DNA of 64,000 nucleotides from Saprospiraceae bacterium (GCA_019638455.1 JAHBTU010000004.1:186001-250000), one strand, 5' to 3'; shown: positions 25,184 through 34,328, counted from the stretch's first letter. Notes: a model not told the origin generated them from the letters alone. Numbers and translations are program-made.

Positions 25184-26152
25184 TTATGTTCTGTTTAGAA
25201 TGCTGATGATCAATTTTCGCACGGTTTCCATTTCTTCGGGTTTGCTCGCTGCCACAAAGAGCGTCAGGGTGGCTAAGGCTTTGCTGCTGAGGACGGCCTG
25301 GTTGTGCTCGTTGAACAACAGGTTGTTTTTTTCCAAAAAATAGAGAAAACAAGCCGCGCCGATGCGTTTGTTTCCGTCCACGAACCCGTGGTTTTTAACA
25401 ATCAGGTAGAGCAGGGCCGCCGCTTTTTCTTCGAGGCTGGGGTACAATTCCTGTCCGCCGAAACTTTGCCCAATTTGCGCCACCGCGCTTTCAAAACTTT
25501 GGTCTTTAGGCTTGGCAAACACATCGGAAGAAAACGCCGAACGCATGCCGGCCACCACGTCGAGGTATTCGGCCACGGCAGGCAAAACGGCCTCGCGTGT
25601 GGTATTCCCTTTGATGTCCAGGGCTTCGTGGTCGTAGTCATCGAGCATTTCCAGACCCGCGGCAAAAAGGCCGAGGCTTTCGTTTTCGGCGTTTTCGGCC
25701 TGTGCTTCGATGGCCCGGCTTATGATGCGGATACCCGTTTTCAGGGTTTGCAGTTGCATCTGCTTTTCGGCCAGCCGTTTTTCATTGATGGCATAGCCCT
25801 GCACCAGGTACTCTTTGAGGCGCTGGGTGGCCCATTGGCGGAACTGGGTACCGCGTTTGGAGTTTACTCGGTAGCCGACGGAAATGATGACATCTAAATT
25901 GTAGTTCAACAACTCCCTGGTTACCAGTCTTTTCCCCTCTTTCCGAACTTGTGCAAATTTTGCACAAGTTGCCCTTTCATCCAGTTCTCCGGTTGAGTAG
26001 ATGTTTTGAATATGCTTGAGAATAGAGGTTCTGTCTGTTTGAAACAAATCAGCAAGCTGATATTGATTCAACCAAACGGTATCTGCATCAAACCGCACTT
26101 CCACCCGGGTTTGATGGTCGGCCGACTGATATATTTCAATCTGATTATTCAT
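25184..26152 (-). CDS. RhuM-type DNA-binding domain fused to a Fic/Doc domain
   Basis: A 322-residue protein. Residues about 1-190 match the RhuM virulence-protein family (VWLNQYQLADLFQTDRTSI, RELLNYNLDVIISVGYRVNS). Residues about 200-322 contain a Fic/Doc motif, HGFVDGNKRIGA, close to the canonical HPFxDGNKRxA but with Gly after His. Fic/Doc enzymes transfer AMP or phosphate to target proteins. It lies inside the hsd operon, overlapping hsdS by 8 bp and abutting hsdM, as seen in many type I systems where it may act as an accessory regulator or backup toxin. Confidence 0.85.
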   Translation of the reverse strand: MNNQIEIYQSADHQTRVEVRFDADTVWLNQYQLADLFQTDRTSILKHIQNIYSTGELDERATCAKFAQVRKEGKRLVTRELLNYNLDVIISVGYRVNSKRGTQFRQWATQRLKEYLVQGYAINEKRLAEKQMQLQTLKTGIRIISRAIEAQAENAENESLGLFAAGLEMLDDYDHEALDIKGNTTREAVLPAVAEYLDVVAGMRSAFSSDVFAKPKDQSFESAVAQIGQSFGGQELYPSLEEKAAALLYLIVKNHGFVDGNKRIGAACFLYFLEKNNLLFNEHNQAVLSSKALATLTLFVAASKPEEMETVRKLIISILNRT

Positions 26153-27485
26153 GGCTTTTCTTCTTTTTTCGAACTGCCGGGTTTTTTGCGGCCCTTCCCC
26201 GCTCCGCTTTGATGCGCGCCAGCAACACCGCCGCAGGCTCGTCGTTCGGGTCTTGCGGCACCAGCCGGCCCTCGAAGGCCTTTTTCAAAATACTCTGCCG
26301 CAGCGCCTCCGCCTGCTGCAGGCTGACGGCGATGCTTTCTTCGATCTTGTCGCACACGGAAAGGCGGGATTCGATCTCGGAGACGATAAGGTGTTGTTCG
26401 GAGAGGGTTGGGGGAAGGGGGATATTGATTTTTTCAATTCTGAAAAGGGAAAGTTTGGGTTGAGTTGTTGCAATGGTATGCCCTGCAATTTGGATTTGAG
26501 CCGTTTTTGAAGCAAGGTAATTGGCTAAGTATTTATTAAAGACACCTTTTAGTTCTGTAATTTTTGCAGCATTTTCAGTCAGATTAGCCCCATCTAAATT
26601 TTCTGGGATTACGCCAACTTGGCCAATAGTGCCGGCAATTGAAATGAAAACATCGGCTTTGGAGATGATATAGTTCTTTATTTGCTGCTGTGTTTCAGCA
26701 AATAAGTATTTCAGTTTATCCTGTTTGATTGTAAGGTTTTCAAAATCCGTCACTCTCAAATACGGGAAGCTGGTTTTATATTCCGAATAGTCATGGCCTT
26801 TGGGTAATCTTTTTCCCCCTTTTACTTTTCCTATTTCTGCTATCATTTTAGAAACCCACCCTTCCGGCAGTTCCCCCTCCTTCACCTTCTGATTGGTCAG
26901 TCTTCCCTCAAACGCCCACTTCAGCACGGCCTGGCGGTACACTTTGAGTTGGGCCTGCGCGGTTTTGAGGCTTTCGATGCCTTTGTCGAGGCTGCTGAAG
27001 AGTTCTTCTATTTTGGAGACGATGCGGTGTTGTTCGGGGCGGGGCGGGAGTAATATTGAGTAACCGGATATTTCATCAAAGGAAATTCGTGGCCTATCTC
27101 CCGAAGTTTTACTGTTGGCAAATCGAACAAAGTCGCGATGGTGTAGAATATAGGCCAAAAAATCAGGAAATAACACGCCTTCACTATTCAGCACTATAAA
27201 TTCTCCGGAACATGCTCCATCATATGTTGCTTTAAAGACTTTGTTTAGGTAAGGTCTCATTCTGCCATATAACACATGGTTCTTGGAAAACCAGTTTCCA
27301 GAACTTTTAAAATCGCCAAATGAGTGATGAAAAAATGATTTCATTGAGTTGGGTTGGATGCAATCCATTCCAATAAACTTTGCATTTGGCTTATCCGTCG
27401 GGTTAACCTTTGTGGTCTCCTTTTTAGCAATTTCACCAAGCGTTGTTTCAACCCACCCTTTCGGTATTTCCCTTTCTTCGCTCAT
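26145..27485 (-). CDS. hsdS: Type I restriction specificity subunit HsdS
   Basis: A 446-residue protein with two target-recognition domains separated and followed by conserved coiled coils. The paired motifs are LPPRPEQHRIVSKIEELFSS and LPPTLSEQHLIVSEIESRL. It also has paired QAVLKWAFEGRLT and QSILKKAFEGRLVPQ. It determines the bipartite DNA sequence recognised. The recognition sequence cannot be read from the protein. It has lower GC in the recognition domains, as is usual for these variable regions. Confidence 0.95.
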   Translation of the reverse strand: MSEEREIPKGWVETTLGEIAKKETTKVNPTDKPNAKFIGMDCIQPNSMKSFFHHSFGDFKSSGNWFSKNHVLYGRMRPYLNKVFKATYDGACSGEFIVLNSEGVLFPDFLAYILHHRDFVRFANSKTSGDRPRISFDEISGYSILLPPRPEQHRIVSKIEELFSSLDKGIESLKTAQAQLKVYRQAVLKWAFEGRLTNQKVKEGELPEGWVSKMIAEIGKVKGGKRLPKGHDYSEYKTSFPYLRVTDFENLTIKQDKLKYLFAETQQQIKNYIISKADVFISIAGTIGQVGVIPENLDGANLTENAAKITELKGVFNKYLANYLASKTAQIQIAGHTIATTQPKLSLFRIEKINIPLPPTLSEQHLIVSEIESRLSVCDKIEESIAVSLQQAEALRQSILKKAFEGRLVPQDPNDEPAAVLLARIKAERGRAAKNPAVRKKKKSHE

Positions 27486-27612
27486 TACACTGCGTTGTTT
27501 TTTGTGTTGTAAGAAGCCCGAAGGGCTAAAAAATGTTGAAAACGGTAAAAATCAAAACCCCGGCGGGATCGCGGCAAATGTATCAAAATTGTAGGCGACC
27601 CCGGAGCGGTCT

Positions 27613-27648
27613 AACGTTTGTAGCACATCATGCGAATCCACAAACGTT
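27613..27648. repeat. AACGTTTGT inverted repeat between hsdR and hsdS
   Basis: Arms 27613-27621 and 27640-27648 in the 241-bp gap between hsdS and hsdR. The rest of the gap (27486-27726) holds only short hairpins such as AGCCCGAAGGGCT and no gene. Confidence 0.6.
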
Positions 27649-27726
27649 GGGCCTCCCGACCTTGCGGTACGGGACAGGTTCTCCGAGGTCATGCGGGCAT
27701 TCGTGCGTTTGCCCGGCCCCTTCGGG

Positions 27727-30579
27727 TTACGCCGCCAATGCTTCGTTTAATTCCTCAATAATTGTTTCCATGTCATCGCCGAAGAGTTGCCACATTTTGC
27801 CGCGTCCGCCTTTGGCATCGAAGGGGGTGTAGTCGAGGTCGTCGGGTTCGATGTGTACCGAGGTGGCGATCTGTTCTTTGAGCATTTGCAGCCATTCCAT
27901 TTGTTCTTTGGAGAATTTCAGGGGGCCGGCTTGTTTTTTAAATAGCCATTGCTGGAAGTTGCGGTCCACGGTTTTGTCGTAGGGCGTGAGGGCGGCATCT
28001 ATTCCCGCCACTTTGCGGATAAGGGCCACGAGGGCCACCATTTCGTTTTTGGGTTGGCCGCTCACGTTTTCCAACTGCTCAAACGCCCGCCACACGTTCA
28101 TGGGGGCAAGGGCGGGTTTGTCCTGTGTGATTTTTTCCACGAGGTCTTTGATCAGGACGAAGGTGAGTTCGCGCCGGCGGTAGGGTTGGCCGTAAAAAAT
28201 TTGCAGGGCGATGATTTCGTCTTTGTGGGCTTCTATCCAGGCGGAGAAGGCGGCCGCGGTTTCGGCGGCCTTCTCTTTGTTGTCTTTGTCCCAGCCGGCG
28301 TGCAGCAGTTCGTCGGGGTTGAGCAGGTCTATTTTTTGTTCGTGGGCCTTGCGCACGTTTTCGAGGTATTCGTTCAGTTCGCCGGTGAACACTTTTGCGG
28401 CCTGGTTTCGCAGTTTTTCCAACTGTTGGGCAATGGCGGCTTCGATGTCTATGGGCGCCTGCCCGCGTTTTTCGGCGCGCACCTGCTGTTCCACGGCTTC
28501 TACCGTGTCGGGGTTGTAGGCATGGAGCAGGTCTTTCACCACGCGGGAGAGGGGTATGCCGCCCGATTTTTCTTCAAACTGCTTTTTCTCTTTGTCGGTG
28601 ATTTGTTTGTCGAGGCGGGTGAGGCGGTTGGCTAAGGAGGTGAACAAATCCTCGTCGCGGGCGCCCACGGCTATGGCGCCGAGCAGGTCTTTCAGTGGCA
28701 CGCCGGGTTTTTTCTCTAAGGGTCGGCTGTCGGTTTTCAGGCTTTTGGTGACGCCGATGGCATCCACGATGACAAAGTGGTCTTTGGTGATTTTTGCCGA
28801 AGGCGACACCTTTTTCAGGTCGTCGAAAGGAATCACCCGCGTGCCGCGTCCTTTCATTTGCTCGAAGTAGTTGCGGCTTTTCACGTCGCGCATGAAGAGC
28901 AGGCACTCTAAGGGTTTTACGTCGGTGCCCGTGGCGATCATGTCCACGGTGACGGCGATGCGCGGGTAATAATCGTTGCGGAATTGCGCCAGTACCGATT
29001 TGGGGTCCTCGGCGGCTTTGTAGGTTATTTTTTTGCAAAAGCGGTTTTCCTCGCCAAACTCCTCCCGCACGATGTTGATGATGTCGTCGGCATGGCTGTC
29101 GGTTTTGGCGAAAATGAGGGTTTTTGGCACTTCAAAACCCCGCGCGTATGGGTCTGGGAAGGGGGCACCTCCCCCGTTGGGGGAGGCCGGGAGGGGGTTG
29201 TTGTGGGGGTACCGGTCGGGAAACATGGCCGGCAAATGTTCTTTGAACGTGGCGATGATCTGGCGAATTTGGTTGGGGTTTACGATGTCTTTGTCCAGCT
29301 GCCGGGCGGAGTAGTTTTCGTCTTCGTCCTGGAGTTCGAGGCGCTTTTTCCGGCTGAGGCGTTCCCGGTGTTCCACATATTCGCCTTTCCACAGGGTGGC
29401 ACCCTGTTGGGTGATTTTTGTTTCGATCAGATAGACATCATAGCCCACATTTACATTGTCGGCTACGGCCATTTCGTGGGAGTATTCCGACACCATGTTT
29501 TGTTTGAAGTAGGCCACGGTGCGGGCATCGGGGGTAGCGGTGAGGCCAACCTGAAAGGCGTCGAAATAGTCGAGCACCTGCATCCACAGGTTGTAGATGC
29601 TGCGGTGGCATTCGTCAATGACGATAAAGTCGAAAAACTCGATGGGCAGTTTTTCATTGTACTCCACGGGTGGCACTTCTTTGGGCTGCCATTTTTTCTC
29701 GTTGGGGTTTTCTTCTTCGGCGCTTTCGTCGAGGTCTTGTCCTTTCAGCACGGCGTACAGGCGCTGTATGGTGCTGATATAGACGTGGTTGTCGTCGGGG
29801 ATGTGTTTCGATTTCAGCCGGTGTACGCCGTAGAGTTCGGTAAATGTTCGGTTGTCGTCGTTGGGCAGGTAGTTCATAAATTCCTGCTCGGCCTGCTCGC
29901 CGAGGTTTTTGGTATCCACGAGGAACAGGATGCGCCGCACCACATTGTTGTTATGGTCGTCTTTGAGTTTCAGCAGGCGATACACGGCCGTGATGGCGGT
30001 GAAGGTTTTGCCCGATCCGGTGGCCATTTGGATCAGGGCCCTCGGTTTGTTTTGTTTGAAGGATTGCTCCAGGTTGTTGATGGCGTTGATCTGGCACTCG
30101 CGCAGACCTTCGGCGGGTAGGTGGTCGAGGTCTTGCAGGGCGGCCCGGACGGACTTGGTTTTTTTCAGCCAGCTGCGCAGGGTTTCGGGCCGGTGGAATG
30201 TGAACACTTCCCTGCCCCTCGGTTTGGGGTCTCTGAAATCGGTAAAAGACGTGACCTCGCCGGTACTCAGGTACACGAAAGGCAGTTTTTCGTTGTTGAG
30301 GTATTTGAGTTTGGCGGTGGCGTAGTCTTCCGCCTGGTCTTCGTGTACGCTGAGTTTGTGCGCTTCCTCTTCGCGTTTGGCCTCGATGATGCCGACCGGT
30401 TTTCCGTCCACGAACAGCGCATAGTCGGCCGGCCCCACATCCGTTTGGTATTCCCGGACGGCCACGCCGATACCCGCATTCAGGTTGATTTTTGATTTAG
30501 GTTGAACGATCCATCCGCAGGCGCTTAATTGCCGGTCAATGTTGTCGCGCGCGATTTGTTCCGGGTTCTGGTTGGTCAT
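27727..30579 (-). CDS. hsdR: Type I restriction endonuclease subunit HsdR
   Basis: A 950-residue restriction/translocase subunit. An N-terminal PD-(D/E)xK nuclease is visible (DYALFVDGKPVGIIEAKREE), then SF2 helicase motifs ATGSGKTFTAI (motif I), DECHRS (motif II), LTATP (III) and the C-terminal helicase and HsdM-binding helices. It translocates DNA and cleaves unmethylated DNA when bound to M2S. A segment reading NPLPASPNGGGAPFPDPYAR interrupts the helicase between conserved strands and is encoded by a perfect DNA palindrome (29168-29186). The frame is intact. Confidence 0.95.
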   Translation of the reverse strand: MTNQNPEQIARDNIDRQLSACGWIVQPKSKINLNAGIGVAVREYQTDVGPADYALFVDGKPVGIIEAKREEEAHKLSVHEDQAEDYATAKLKYLNNEKLPFVYLSTGEVTSFTDFRDPKPRGREVFTFHRPETLRSWLKKTKSVRAALQDLDHLPAEGLRECQINAINNLEQSFKQNKPRALIQMATGSGKTFTAITAVYRLLKLKDDHNNNVVRRILFLVDTKNLGEQAEQEFMNYLPNDDNRTFTELYGVHRLKSKHIPDDNHVYISTIQRLYAVLKGQDLDESAEEENPNEKKWQPKEVPPVEYNEKLPIEFFDFIVIDECHRSIYNLWMQVLDYFDAFQVGLTATPDARTVAYFKQNMVSEYSHEMAVADNVNVGYDVYLIETKITQQGATLWKGEYVEHRERLSRKKRLELQDEDENYSARQLDKDIVNPNQIRQIIATFKEHLPAMFPDRYPHNNPLPASPNGGGAPFPDPYARGFEVPKTLIFAKTDSHADDIINIVREEFGEENRFCKKITYKAAEDPKSVLAQFRNDYYPRIAVTVDMIATGTDVKPLECLLFMRDVKSRNYFEQMKGRGTRVIPFDDLKKVSPSAKITKDHFVIVDAIGVTKSLKTDSRPLEKKPGVPLKDLLGAIAVGARDEDLFTSLANRLTRLDKQITDKEKKQFEEKSGGIPLSRVVKDLLHAYNPDTVEAVEQQVRAEKRGQAPIDIEAAIAQQLEKLRNQAAKVFTGELNEYLENVRKAHEQKIDLLNPDELLHAGWDKDNKEKAAETAAAFSAWIEAHKDEIIALQIFYGQPYRRRELTFVLIKDLVEKITQDKPALAPMNVWRAFEQLENVSGQPKNEMVALVALIRKVAGIDAALTPYDKTVDRNFQQWLFKKQAGPLKFSKEQMEWLQMLKEQIATSVHIEPDDLDYTPFDAKGGRGKMWQLFGDDMETIIEELNEALAA
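29168..29186. repeat. Palindrome inserted in-frame within hsdR
   Basis: CCTCCCCCGTTGGGGGAGG, an 8-bp stem with a 3-base loop, encodes part of the odd Pro/Gly-rich segment of HsdR. It looks like a dispersed intergenic palindrome that landed inside a gene without breaking the frame. Confidence 0.75.
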
Positions 30580-30675
30580 GGCTGGTCAATTTGCTAATAG
30601 ATGCCGGATGCGGCAGCAGTATCCTGCGCAAATATGCGTCAATATCTCTATTTCCGACAGGTCGGCTGCGCGGGA

Positions 30676-30774
30676 TCGCGCTAAGGGCTACCTCGGGGGT
30701 GGGGGAGAGCAGGAGCGTAAGAGCGAACAGGAGGTAGCGCATGAGTGGGAATGATTTACGGGCAAAAGGGGGAG
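30676..30774. repeat. ~100-bp direct repeat, left copy, flanking a toxin-antitoxin pair
   Basis: From TCGCGCTAAGGGCTACCTCG to GGGGGAGG. It matches 31579-31678 with only about five differences and the 5' end of the BNR gene more loosely. It contains an orphan signal-peptide start (MRYLLFALTLLLSPT on the minus strand) with no gene body. Confidence 0.85.
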
Positions 30775-30802
30775 GATGGGAGCAGGTAAGGTAGGAACGT
30801 CC

Positions 30803-31290
30803 TCAAACTTCTCCTTCCTGTTTCAGAATTTGTTGGTAGAGGGCTTTTGATACTCTGAAACCGGCTTCTTGAATGAGTTGATCCAGCAGCGGTTTTAACT
30901 GGGGAATCAAGCCTTTCTCTTTTGCAATTTTCAGTACGCCCAACAAACCCATGATAGGCAGTTGAAATTCTTTCGCCAAGTGCCTACCAATTCTTTATCT
31001 ATAAGCAACAAATGTGCTTGTATTTCCAGCGCCAAAGCAATTGCTTCTGCTTCGCCGGGGTCAACTTGCGTTTGTAATGCCTGAACAAGCATCCGATTGG
31101 AACTTGGTCGGACTTCAATCCGCGATGCCATGCGCACCGCATCAGCCCCTGGCATTTCAGACCCTTGAGTGACAATCTCCTCAAACACTTTTTGCGGGAT
31201 GACAACCTTGCCAAAAAGTGCGGGCAAAAGGTCGAGATTGCCAATAATCGCTAAGTTGATCAGTGGCGAGGCATCACTGATCACGATCAT
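30803..31290 (-). pseudogene. PIN-like toxin (DUF3368 type) with a frameshift
   Basis: The N-terminal part (IVISDASPLINLAIIGNLDLL, GEAEAIALALE, LLLIDK) is a clear DUF3368/PIN-type RNase toxin with acidic residues of the active site. After LLLIDKE the frame is lost near 30990-30995 and ends in non-family sequence. One base further the correct frame continues as IGRHLAKEFQLPIMGLLGVL and then LIPQLKPLLDQL to a stop at 30803. Loss of one A in GAAATT explains it. The antitoxin start overlaps this gene's start region. Confidence 0.8.
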
Positions 31291-31526
31291 AGATTTAGTG
31301 ACTTGATAGTTTGTAGGTCTTCCTGATATTCTTCAACATCATAGTGAATAGGTATATCCCTACTGGATAAGAGTGCCTGGAATTTATACTGCGGCATTCC
31401 GGCGAGACGAGCAGCCTGCCCAAGTGTCAGTTTATCTTTTTGGAACAGCACAACAGCAAGTTCGAGCAGAATTTCGAGGTCGGTCAGGCGTGTAGCACGG
31501 ACGAATTCTGTTGGTATGGTGACCAT
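31287..31526 (-). CDS. UPF0175-family antitoxin
   Basis: An intact short protein of about 79 residues from ATG 31526 (an upstream ATG at 31559 would add 11 residues). The UPF0175 core reads LEILLELAVVLFQKDKLTL then GQAARLAGMPQYKFQALL. The family forms toxin-antitoxin pairs with DUF3368/PIN toxins, and its stop overlaps the toxin start (31287-31290), indicating coupling. Because the toxin is frameshifted, this is probably an orphan antitoxin now. Confidence 0.8.
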   Translation of the reverse strand: MVTIPTEFVRATRLTDLEILLELAVVLFQKDKLTLGQAARLAGMPQYKFQALLSSRDIPIHYDVEEYQEDLQTIKSLNL

Positions 31527-31578
31527 AACAAAAACTTTGGTAGTGATGAATTGATGCAAAGGTAGGGTAATTCCGGAT

Positions 31579-31704
31579 TCGCGCTAAGGGCTACCTCGAG
31601 GGTGGGGGAGAGCAGGAGCGTAAGAGCGAACAGGAGGTAGCGCATGAGTGGGAACGATTTGCAGGCAAATGGGGGAGGCAATGTTGCGGAAGGTTTGGGT
31701 TTTG
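31579..31704. repeat. ~100-bp direct repeat, right copy
   Basis: A near-identical partner of 30676-30774 on the other side of the toxin-antitoxin pair. It extends further than the left copy (CAATGTTGCGGAAGG) in matching the leader of the BNR gene at 23.5 kb. Confidence 0.85.
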
Positions 31705-31724
31705 GCATACGCTCCCTACTTTTG
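31693..31724 (+). promoter_or_regulatory. Bacteroidota-type promoter for the Uma2 gene
   Basis: TTTG (31693-31696), a 20-bp spacer and TACTTTTG (31717-31724), 14 bp upstream of the start. Spacing and both boxes fit the -33/-7 consensus. Confidence 0.6.
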
Positions 31725-31738
31725 CAAAAAAACAACCC

Positions 31739-32332
31739 ATGCCTGTTATCACATCGCTCAGCCAGCTGGACCCACAGGGCACTTACACCTACGCGGACTA
31801 CCTCACCTGGCAAATTCAGGAGCGCGTGGAACTGCTGCGCGGTAAAATCCGCCAGATGGCCGCACCCAACCGGGTGCATCAGGGCATCAGCGGAAACCTG
31901 CACCGCTACTTCTCGAACGCCCTTTGGAAAAGTCCGTGCAAAGTGTATTCTGCCCCCTTCGACGTACGCCTCACCCGCTTCAACAAACTGAAAAACAAGG
32001 AAGTGACCACGGTCGTCCAACCCGATCTCTGTGTTATTTGCGACCCGGAAAAATTGGACGCACGCGGCTGCATCGGCGCGCCCGACCTCGTGATCGAAAT
32101 CCTCTCGCCCGGAAACAGCCAAACGGAAATGAAAGACAAATTCGACCTCTACGAGGAAGCCGGGGTGCTCGAGTACTGGCTCGTACACCCCGGCGAACGC
32201 AGCGTGCAAATTTTTCAACTGAACGAGAATGGCCTCTACATCGGCCTGCGCCCCTACATCTCGGGCGACACCGTGACCACCCCCGTCGTGCCCGGCATGG
32301 AGGTGCCCCTCGCCGACGTGTTTGACGTTTGA
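31739..32332 (+). CDS. Uma2-family putative restriction-endonuclease-like protein
   Basis: A 197-residue protein of the Uma2 (DUF820) family: YTYADYLTW, VELLRGKIRQM, then VQPDLCVICDP and GAPDLVIEILSPGN followed by K in MKDKFDLYEEAGVLEYWLV, a PD-(D/E)xK-like nuclease core. Many copies occur in Cyanobacteria and Bacteroidota, and the biological role is not established. Length is full. It stands alone with its own promoter. Confidence 0.85.
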   Translation: MPVITSLSQLDPQGTYTYADYLTWQIQERVELLRGKIRQMAAPNRVHQGISGNLHRYFSNALWKSPCKVYSAPFDVRLTRFNKLKNKEVTTVVQPDLCVICDPEKLDARGCIGAPDLVIEILSPGNSQTEMKDKFDLYEEAGVLEYWLVHPGERSVQIFQLNENGLYIGLRPYISGDTVTTPVVPGMEVPLADVFDV

Positions 32333-32342
32333 ACTCGTACCC

Positions 32343-32534
32343 TTACCGAACCCCCTTCCCCTCGGCATCAAAAAGCACGTCCTTTCTGCCGATTTCCACC
32401 TCATAGAGCGTCTGGCCCGAAGCCCTTGTGATACGGGCGGCCTCCTTGATTTTTTTGCCGGGGTACAGTTTCAGCACGGCATCGCGGACGGTGGCGGGCA
32501 GTTCCGGCTCGTCTTCAATGAGCAAGATTTTCAT
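32343..32534 (-). pseudogene. Chimeric relic: response-regulator start joined to a PepSY-like tail
   Basis: The first 12 residues, MKILLIEDEPEL, are the canonical start of an OmpR-type response regulator, including acidic-pocket residues. From residue 13 the sequence (PATVRDAVLKLYPGKKIKEA, TLYEVEIGRKDVLFDAEGKG) is the C-terminal half of a PepSY-like/DUF2874 protein. The two families are unrelated, so the 63-codon frame probably marks the joint of a deletion that removed a two-component regulator and the front of a PepSY gene. Whether it is translated is unknown. Confidence 0.6.
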
Positions 32535-32768
32535 GGGGCGATAATACGGGCCAGATTTTGGATGAATTTGGGCTGACGAGCCGCTGCATTAGCGGTGGAG
32601 GCCTTTGGCAATGGAAAAGCCCTTTTTCCGAGTGGTTTCGTTAAATTTTTCGCCGAATATGCCCGATTTCGACTGCAAAATTTGCCTTGCATTCGAAGAA
32701 ATGGCGATTCCCTTCTCTCAAAACCCTCTACCGCAACAAAGTCTTTTCTTCAAGACGCAAATCGCAGG

Positions 32769-34328
32769 TCACCCTGCCCAACCCTCCCTGTCCAAACTCC
32801 GGTAATGAATCGCTTCGGCCAAATCCTCGATGCGGATGTCGGGGCTGCCGGCCAAGTCCGCCGCCGTGCGTGCCACTTTCAGGATACGGTCAAAGGCGCG
32901 GGCGGAAAGTTGCAACCGCTCCATCGCTGTTTTTAGGAGGGTCAGCCCCGCGTCAGTTAGTTGGCACACCTCGCGCACCATGCTGCTTGGCATTTGAGCG
33001 TTCGAGTAGATGCCCTTCAGCTCCTTGAATCGCGCGGCCTGCACCTCGCGGGCACGCAGCACTCGCTCCCGGATGTCGGCGCTAGTCAGTTTGGGCGGTT
33101 CGGTGTTGGTGAGTTCCTCGATTTTGACGGGTGTGACTTCCACATGCAGGTCAATGCGGTCGAGCAGTGGTCCCGATATTTTTGACAAATAGCGTTTCAC
33201 GACCCCGGGGCCGCACACGCACTCTTTCTCCGGGTGGTTGTAGTAGCCGCAAGGGCAGGGGTTCATCGAAGCCACAAGCATAAAACTCGCGGGATAGTCC
33301 ACCGTCACTTTTGCCCGGCTGATGGTGACGCGGCGCTCTTCCATCGGCTGGCGCATCACTTCGAGCACCTGCCTTTTGAATTCCGGTAATTCATCGAGAA
33401 AGAGCACCCCGTTGTGCGCGAGGCTGATTTCGCCGGGCATAGGGTCGGAGCCGCCGCCCACGAGCGCCACGTCGCTGATGGTGTGGTGCGGCGCACGGAA
33501 AGGCCGGGTGGTGACGAGCGAAGCATTGTCGGGCAAAATGCCGGAGACCGAGTGTATTTTGGTCGTGTCCAAAGATTCATGCAGCGTGAGCGGTGGCAGG
33601 ATGGTCGGCAGCCGCCGGGCAAGCATCGTCTTTCCTGCGCCGGGCGGCCCGATGAGGATGACGTTGTGGCCTCCGGCAGCGGCGAGTTCGAGCGCACGCT
33701 TGATGTTTTCCTGACCTTTCACGTCGGCGAAATCCACGTCGTATATGCTGGCATTTTGGGCGAATTCTTCCCGTGTGTTGACAATCAAGGGCTTAATCTC
33801 TGACTCGCCAGCCAGCACGTCAATTGCTTCGCGCAGATTTTCCACGCCATAGATTTCCACGTCGTTGACGATAGCCGCCTCGCGGGCGTTTGTTTTGGGC
33901 AAAATAAATCCCTTGAATTTTTCTTTTCGCGCCTGAATCGAAATCGGCAACGCGCCTTTGATGGGTCGCAAAGAGCCGTCGAGCGAGAGTTCGCCCATGA
34001 TGAAATATTGGTCGAGGCCGTCGGGCGGAATCACGCCCGAACCGGCCAGCATCCCGATGGCGATGGGCAAATCGAAGGCCGAGCCTTCCTTGCGGATGTC
34101 GGCGGGAGCGAGGTTGATAATCGTCTTGAGTCGCGGGAGGCGTATGCCTGAATTCTTTACGGCGGCCTCGATGCGGGGCAGGCTTTCACGCACGGCGCTG
34201 TCGGGCAGGCCGACGATGAAAATGCCCGGTTTGTCGGTGTTGCCCACCGCGCCGCCAGTGTTGATTTCGACCGTAATCATCTGGGCATCAACGCCGTGTA
34301 CGGCTCCGGCGTAGGTTTTCACGAGCAT
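32769..34328 (-). CDS. yifB: YifB/ComM-family Mg-chelatase-like AAA+ ATPase
   Basis: A 519-residue protein with an N-terminal Lon-protease-like ChlI domain (about 1-180, NLAPADIRKEGSAFDLPIAI) and an AAA+ module with Walker A GPPGAGKTML, Walker B FLDELPEF, and the C-terminal Mg-chelatase helical part with conserved Cys (CPCGYYNHPEKECVC). ComM homologues promote branch migration in natural transformation. No neighbouring competence gene is visible. Full family length. Confidence 0.95.
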   Translation of the reverse strand: MLVKTYAGAVHGVDAQMITVEINTGGAVGNTDKPGIFIVGLPDSAVRESLPRIEAAVKNSGIRLPRLKTIINLAPADIRKEGSAFDLPIAIGMLAGSGVIPPDGLDQYFIMGELSLDGSLRPIKGALPISIQARKEKFKGFILPKTNAREAAIVNDVEIYGVENLREAIDVLAGESEIKPLIVNTREEFAQNASIYDVDFADVKGQENIKRALELAAAGGHNVILIGPPGAGKTMLARRLPTILPPLTLHESLDTTKIHSVSGILPDNASLVTTRPFRAPHHTISDVALVGGGSDPMPGEISLAHNGVLFLDELPEFKRQVLEVMRQPMEERRVTISRAKVTVDYPASFMLVASMNPCPCGYYNHPEKECVCGPGVVKRYLSKISGPLLDRIDLHVEVTPVKIEELTNTEPPKLTSADIRERVLRAREVQAARFKELKGIYSNAQMPSSMVREVCQLTDAGLTLLKTAMERLQLSARAFDRILKVARTAADLAGSPDIRIEDLAEAIHYRSLDREGWAG

